From assembly GCA_900128585.1 (NCBI GenBank), contig LT642762.1:1-11082 (forward strand): a stretch of DNA of 11,082 nt, given 5' to 3'. The first letter of the stretch is position 1. Each line of letters begins with the position of its first letter. Position numbers and translations under genes: made by a program. This DNA is from Stramenopiles sp. TOSAG23-3 (Eukaryota; Sar). Under the pieces are notes generated by a model. That model saw only the letters and a list, made by a program, of their open reading frames with translations, was not told the DNA's origin and searched no databases. Below are positions 6,707-11,082 of this stretch, piece by piece.

Positions 6707-6742
6707 CTTCTTCTTCTTCTTCTTCTTCTTCTTCTTCTTCTT
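6707..6742. repeat. (CTT)n microsatellite
   Basis: About twelve uninterrupted CTT units, pyrimidine on the sense strand of the ankyrin gene and about 320 bp upstream of its start. Confidence 0.9.
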
Positions 6743-6855
6743 TCTCTCCTCACTCATACACTCATATATTAAATAATAATTTTACTGTTGTTGTAGTTGT
6801 TTAAAATGAGATGTGTGTGTTTTGAAATTTGAAATATCGATGAGGAGTTATACTA

Positions 6856-6875
6856 CATATATATATATATATATA
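6856..6875. repeat. (AT)n microsatellite
   Basis: About ten alternating AT dinucleotides ahead of ATTATATAAG, which resembles a TATA-type element, roughly 180 bp upstream of the ankyrin gene start. Promoter function is not shown. Confidence 0.6.
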
Positions 6876-7028
6876 TTATATAAGCTTAGTCGTCTATTTA
6901 TAAAAGTCAAAAGAGAGATAAATAACAGTTTCAAAGGTAAATAATATGAGGATTTAATAGCTCTCGTGTTATTTGAACACGATTTGTTTACCCGCTCTTA
7001 CAGTCTGGTTTCAAATAGATCATCAAAA

Positions 7029-7049
7029 ATGTGTGCTGGCAACGTGTAA
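7029..7049 (+). promoter_or_regulatory. Possible upstream ORF of six codons before the ankyrin gene
   Basis: An ATG at 7029 in an A-rich context opens MCAGNV and then TAA (7047-7049), ending 14 nt before the main ATG and out of frame with it. If the transcript starts upstream of 7029, ribosomes would meet this ATG first, which commonly lowers main ORF translation. The transcript start is unknown. Confidence 0.35.
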
Positions 7050-7063
7050 CTTTTCAGTAAAGA

Positions 7064-10000
7064 ATGAAGGCTAGTCGCACGTATGAGCAGCTGCTGCATG
7101 ACATAGCGAACGGGGATGAGGAAGAGACTCCGTCCACTTACACACCTTTGTCGCACCACATTAGAGACGAAAAGCTCGCCAGAAATGCGTACTTGGTGAA
7201 GCGTGGAAAAGAAAGCAAGTGCGATGAGTGCGGCATTAATTGGGCAATGCCCCCAGAGGGCGTGTTGGACAATTCAAATTCTCGGAAAGAAAAGCTGTGC
7301 TGGACATGCCACAAAAAAGGAATGGCACCCCCACCGCCCGCGCCCCCCATCCCACCACCAACGAAAAATATTTGGAAGTACGTTAACGAGCATTACCCGG
7401 AGTGGGTACTCGCCAAGGCAGAACAGAACAAAGGGGAGCAGATCGTCGCACTTGCCAAGGCGCTGAAAGCGCGAGAGCCCCTCGATGTTATCGAGTACAT
7501 TGCTAATCGTCTGCCAAAAGGGTTCCCCATGCAACGGAACGGCGACGGGCTGCTGCCCCTCCATATCGCGTTGAACGCTCGGTGTGAAGAACCGGTTATC
7601 CAGTTCATCCTCTCCGCTTACCCGGAGGCGGCGAAAGACGTCGCCATAGACAACACGCTCCCCGCCCTTCATGCGTTAAGAATCGGGGGGATAAGAATTG
7701 GGATAGTGAGAACGCTTGTCAATGCCGCGACGAGAAACTTTGTGCGGTCAGAGCTCACAAAGTTGGACAGAGAGGGCAAGAATTTCCTGCAACAGTTTGT
7801 TACGTACCAGCATGCAGGGCGGTCCCAAGTAGAGCTTTTGGTAGGGTTGGGGGGACGCGAGCTCTTGAGAGCGACGGACGTCCAGGGGCGCATTGCCATT
7901 CACCACGCGTGCTCCGGAGGCCAGCTGGTGGTCATTGAAACTTTGATACGGTGCGACCCAGAGGGCCTCCTCGTTGAGGATGGCAGGAACGGTTGGGTTC
8001 CGCTTCAATTTTTCATATGCAATTCCAGCAAATACGATTTTTTGGCAAGGGAGTGCGCTTTTCAAGCCCTGACAGAACTGAAAAAGTACGCGACCGCGAC
8101 GACCGGGCACATTGACAAACGAGGGCGGTCATCAATGCACCTGGCGGTGGAAAGTACTGCGCCCGCAGACGTAATAGACGGTCTTATGGATTTTATGCCC
8201 GATTTTATGCTCCAAGACCACAACAGGAGAAGCGTTCTCCACCTAGCACTCGACAGACCAAAAGTGGGCGCAGAATTCACGGAACGATTGATCCGACGAT
8301 GCCCCCGCGCCGCGAGCCTTCAAACAGAACACGGATTTACCCCCCTTCGCACCTTGCTGCATTATGAACCCGGGGAGTCCGAGTTGGATTGGAGTGAGAA
8401 CGAAAGGTTTACTTTGATGTGCAGGCTCTTAAAAGCAGACAATGGTGCAGGGGCTAGTGTCCAGGACTCATTCGATCAAAATGCAATTCCGTTGCACTAT
8501 GTGCTGAAACATCCTCAGAAATTTCCCATCCGGCACGCTCTGCACCTTGTGAAGTACGGAGGACTTGAAATTCCTGACAATTTTGGGGATTTGGCCCTTC
8601 ACGTCGCCGTAAAGATGAGAGCGGACTTGAAAATTATCGCAGAGATTCTCGACAGCCACGTAGAAGCTGCCCAAACAAAGAGCCATCTTGGTCTCATCCC
8701 TGCCCAGGCTGGCCTGCGCACGAACGCCGGCAGAAAAATAATCCGATTGCTCCTTTCTGCTTACATGGGGGACCGAGACGTCGTGATGACAGCAACCCGG
8801 GAGGATGTCGATTGGTCTCTCAAACGCATGGTCGACATGTACCCCGAGCGTTCGGCCGTTACGGATGCAAACGGCAACACGCCGTTGCACTGGGCAATAG
8901 AACGCCACGCGGACGAATCTGTAATCAGAGAAATGCTGCAGTCGCATCCGTCGCTGAACAGAAAGGTGGGCGACCGAATGCTCCCACCCCTTCATTTGTG
9001 TTGCTTCTTGCCATATTCATCTTACACTTTGAAACACTTGAGGGTTTTACATGCGTGCGACCGCACCCAGATAAAAGTTGATATTGGCTCAAGGATGCCC
9101 CTCCATTTCGCATCGATGTCGGATCAACCCGTAGAGGTAATTGACTTCCTGATCGATACTTTTAAATGGCCAGTTCAGATCCGCGACGACTCCGGAAGGG
9201 TCCCGGCGTACTACGCAATGAAAAACAAGAACGCACAGGTGCTCAACTTGTTACTGAGCGTCTACTGTGGCCCAGACGATCTCATCAAAGAGGTCCCGCT
9301 TGAATCCCTTCGCTACGCTGCAAAATTCCCCTGCCCTTTTGAAAACGATGCCGTAAAGCAGAGCATATTCCACCGCCTATGCTTTAACGACAAGCACGCA
9401 CACGTGATGCGGCTGTTGGCTCATTACAGGCCGAAACTGGTGCTGGAGCGAGACAACGAAGACAGAACCCCTCTCGACGTTTGCGACGACAATGATTCCG
9501 TGATGACAAAAAATGCCATAATAGAGGAACTAGAAAGGCATAACATCCGTTCTGCGGACGGGAAAAGTCTATTCAAGCGAATTTCGAAGGATGATAGGGC
9601 GGTACCCAAATCCACCAAACTGCAGCTTCCAATTGGAAAGCTAAAAAAAGAAGCGCACGTGCTCTGCTTTGAAACTTTAGCAAGGACGTTAGTCCAGCAG
9701 AATTCACATCTAGGCGCGACCCTTGATATTTTAAATCTGCGCCCAAGTACGAAAATAGTGGGGGCAATTCTGAAAATCATGAGGCTTGGGGGAATTTTGC
9801 CAGATTCTTGTCCTGGATTACCGTTAATCATACCCACCAAATTTGCCTCCTACCGTACTTCAAAGGAGTGTTTGACCGCTGGAATCGGATTTCTTCAAGA
9901 CGGATTGAAAAAAATTGGGCCGCAGGGTCATTTTCGCGTTTACTTTTTGTGTGAAGATGCTTTCTTAAACCCCGAGCACTGTGGCCAATGCTCGTATCAT

Positions 10001-10594
10001 CCTTACAGCTCCCATCACCACCCGGTCGAAATAATACGGCCTGGGGGAAAAATACTAGATATCGCACCGGTGCAGGTGATGATGGTCAATTTATTGCGTC
10101 TAGGAATGGATGAGTGGCGGGAAAGCTTGCCATACCACTTTGAAGAACTGCAAGGCTCATTGGTGGACAATCTCTTGATGGATTACATGGAGGAATTTTT
10201 CATGAATGTCTCGGTACGGACAAGCGACAATGATCTTGAAGACACGTTCGAACGTATCTTTCAGTCAAAGAATCTCTCGAACAGCTACAGGAGCATTCGT
10301 GATTTAGTGTTCAAGTACCAGACTTCCCCAGCGTTGATTGCTGTCGAAGATTTGGAAGAAGACGCGATGGCAGACGGCCTGGAAAACCCGTCAATTTATG
10401 TCTGCGAGATGCATAGCATATCAGCGCGTTACGAAGTTGTGTACGCCCCTTCAGTTCAAAGTGAAGAAAACAACGACGACGAGCTAAGTCATGGCAGCAG
10501 CTTTGCTGGTGACGACCAGCATCTTTTTATGGAACCAGCGAAACGGTATACGACCAGCAAGTCGCCTTTTTCTACCTTTTGCATCGTACAGTAA
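7064..10594 (+). CDS. Large ankyrin-like repeat protein with four-Cys zinc-finger-like N-terminus and CaaX C-terminus
   Basis: An intronless 1176-aa frame. Order of parts: residues 1-50 are polar and charged. C53-x2-C56-x22-C79-x2-C82 (CDECG...LCWTCHKKG) looks like a GATA-like or other treble-clef zinc-binding finger. A proline-rich linker spans 87-98. About 17 degenerate ankyrin-like repeats, mostly 33-40 aa, run from about 160 to 828, with readable hallmarks such as LPLHIAL, SSMHLAVE, SVLHLALD, IPLHYVL, NTPLHWAIE, MPLHFAS and RTPLDVC. The C-terminal third is not ankyrin: it has FRVYFLCED (957-965), then a Cys/His cluster HCGQCSYHP...HHH (972-986), then a mostly helical, acidic part. The last four residues CIVQ (1173-1176) form a good farnesylation-type CaaX box. 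There is no signal peptide or membrane helix, so a cytosolic protein anchored to membranes by a lipid is the likely topology. Ankyrin arrays bind partner proteins; a scaffold or sensor role is inferred. ATG 7064 has A at -3. I do not recognise the full architecture. Confidence 0.9.
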   Translation: MKASRTYEQLLHDIANGDEEETPSTYTPLSHHIRDEKLARNAYLVKRGKESKCDECGINWAMPPEGVLDNSNSRKEKLCWTCHKKGMAPPPPAPPIPPPTKNIWKYVNEHYPEWVLAKAEQNKGEQIVALAKALKAREPLDVIEYIANRLPKGFPMQRNGDGLLPLHIALNARCEEPVIQFILSAYPEAAKDVAIDNTLPALHALRIGGIRIGIVRTLVNAATRNFVRSELTKLDREGKNFLQQFVTYQHAGRSQVELLVGLGGRELLRATDVQGRIAIHHACSGGQLVVIETLIRCDPEGLLVEDGRNGWVPLQFFICNSSKYDFLARECAFQALTELKKYATATTGHIDKRGRSSMHLAVESTAPADVIDGLMDFMPDFMLQDHNRRSVLHLALDRPKVGAEFTERLIRRCPRAASLQTEHGFTPLRTLLHYEPGESELDWSENERFTLMCRLLKADNGAGASVQDSFDQNAIPLHYVLKHPQKFPIRHALHLVKYGGLEIPDNFGDLALHVAVKMRADLKIIAEILDSHVEAAQTKSHLGLIPAQAGLRTNAGRKIIRLLLSAYMGDRDVVMTATREDVDWSLKRMVDMYPERSAVTDANGNTPLHWAIERHADESVIREMLQSHPSLNRKVGDRMLPPLHLCCFLPYSSYTLKHLRVLHACDRTQIKVDIGSRMPLHFASMSDQPVEVIDFLIDTFKWPVQIRDDSGRVPAYYAMKNKNAQVLNLLLSVYCGPDDLIKEVPLESLRYAAKFPCPFENDAVKQSIFHRLCFNDKHAHVMRLLAHYRPKLVLERDNEDRTPLDVCDDNDSVMTKNAIIEELERHNIRSADGKSLFKRISKDDRAVPKSTKLQLPIGKLKKEAHVLCFETLARTLVQQNSHLGATLDILNLRPSTKIVGAILKIMRLGGILPDSCPGLPLIIPTKFASYRTSKECLTAGIGFLQDGLKKIGPQGHFRVYFLCEDAFLNPEHCGQCSYHPYSSHHHPVEIIRPGGKILDIAPVQVMMVNLLRLGMDEWRESLPYHFEELQGSLVDNLLMDYMEEFFMNVSVRTSDNDLEDTFERIFQSKNLSNSYRSIRDLVFKYQTSPALIAVEDLEEDAMADGLENPSIYVCEMHSISARYEVVYAPSVQSEENNDDELSHGSSFAGDDQHLFMEPAKRYTTSKSPFSTFCIVQ

Positions 10595-11082
10595 CAGGCA
10601 TTTAAAAAAAAAGGGAGGCTTCTTCCAATGGCGGGGGGGGTGAGTAGTGGTATTTAGGATTTTTAACACTTTGTGATTTATTATTTTTTAATTATACATT
10701 AATACGATTACTTAAAAAGTGATAAATATTAAGTATGAATAAATCTTCCTTAATAATATATTTAAGTATTTAATTGACAAATCCAAATTCAAAATCAACG
10801 ACTTATCTATTATAATATTATTATACGTATGGATATCTGAGTTATATGTATATCTTACCTTAATTATATTAGATAGGTCTCATTCTATTTTTTCTCATTT
10901 ATTTTCTTGATTTCTTTCAGATTGATTTCATTTGAGATGAGATAAGAATCCAAATGGAAGAAATTGTGGTTCTTTGTACTTTGTGCGTGTGATGAATGTA
11001 AATTATATTTCTATATTATTACCGTAGTCAGTTCAACAAGCCTGATCGAAGAACGCAAAAAGAACATCCAAAAAAAAAAGTC
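10595..11082. other. AT-rich 3' flank, no gene seen
   Basis: The stretch starts with A9 and G8 runs just after the ankyrin stop and is then strongly AT-rich. An AATAAA at 10738-10743, about 144 nt after the stop, is a candidate polyadenylation signal. A pyrimidine stretch ending in TTTCAG at about 10906-10920 resembles a splice acceptor, but no coding frame follows it. The window ends near an A run. Confidence 0.6.

Larger units (their letters stand above)
5968..7063. other. AT-rich divergent intergenic region (GH28 / ankyrin gene)
   Basis: About 1.1 kb without a credible gene. It should contain the promoters of both flanking genes. Recognisable elements: a perfect 19-bp inverted repeat at 6100-6139, (TGG)n at 6324-6343 followed by GCGCGC, 7-bp tandem repeats at 6462-6496, (CTT)n at 6707-6742, (AT)n at about 6856-6875, and a 6-codon ATG-stop frame at 7029-7049. 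Confidence 0.7.

Noticed and set aside
8468-8995. Minus-strand open frame of 175 codons inside the ankyrin gene
   Set aside because: Antisense shadow of a repeat-rich GC-balanced gene; no recognisable motif.
10906-10920. Pyrimidine run plus TTTCAG as a splice acceptor for a new gene
   Set aside because: All three frames downstream hit stops quickly and composition stays AT-rich to the window end.
1-11082. CRISPR arrays, tRNA or rRNA genes, integrated viral genes or transposases
   Set aside because: None was seen: no spaced direct repeats of CRISPR type, no tRNA-like or rRNA-like segments recognised by eye, and no transposase, capsid or polymerase motifs in any frame read. A dedicated tRNA scan was not possible.

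Overview
The window looks like nuclear DNA from a small, gene-dense, intron-poor unicellular eukaryote. Mid-to-high GC, uninterrupted reading frames are separated by very AT-rich spacers full of homopolymers, (AAT)n, (AT)n and (CTT)n arrays. The genes are eukaryotic: a Rab28-type GTPase with a C-terminal CaaX box, a type I isopentenyl-diphosphate isomerase (IDI), a secreted GH28 enzyme and a very long ankyrin-like repeat protein. The style of the ankyrin repeats (PLHxA... with 'YPEAAK'-like helix ends) reminds me of diatom-lineage stramenopiles. That placement is an inference with low confidence; a non-ochrophyte protist remains possible.

Layout, left to right. (1) 1-1134, minus strand: 3' truncated gene for an acidic, low-complexity protein of unknown function that runs off the left edge. 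Its 5' end sits behind an A8/G13 homopolymer block where the reading frame shifts. (2) 1135-2311: AT-rich divergent spacer with two polypyrimidine tracts, one a structured 13-bp/16-bp minisatellite, followed at once by a perfect CRE palindrome. (3) 2312-3031, plus: IDI. (4) 3240-3992, minus: Rab28-like GTPase, convergent with IDI across about 208 bp. (5) 3993-4719: AT-rich spacer with (AAT)n/(ATT)n facing arrays and a purine tract. (6) 4720-5967, minus: secreted GH28 polygalacturonase-like enzyme. (7) 5968-7063: AT-rich divergent spacer holding a 19-bp perfect inverted repeat with a 2-nt loop, several microsatellites and a possible 6-codon upstream ORF. (8) 7064-10594, plus: 1176-aa protein with a four-cysteine zinc-finger-like N-terminus, a proline-rich linker, about 17 degenerate ankyrin-like repeats, an unrecognised C-terminal domain and a CaaX ending. 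(9) 10595-11082: AT-rich, no gene seen.

The genes do not form an operon or an obvious pathway. One thematic link can be read directly: IDI makes the DMAPP needed for prenyl diphosphates, and two of the other four genes (Rab28-like, ending CCLF; ankyrin protein, ending CIVQ) encode proteins with textbook prenylation boxes. With so few genes this may be coincidence. The most novel item is the ankyrin protein, whose combination of zinc-finger-like start, ankyrin array, Cys/His-rich C-terminal domain and lipid-anchor signal matches no family I can name.
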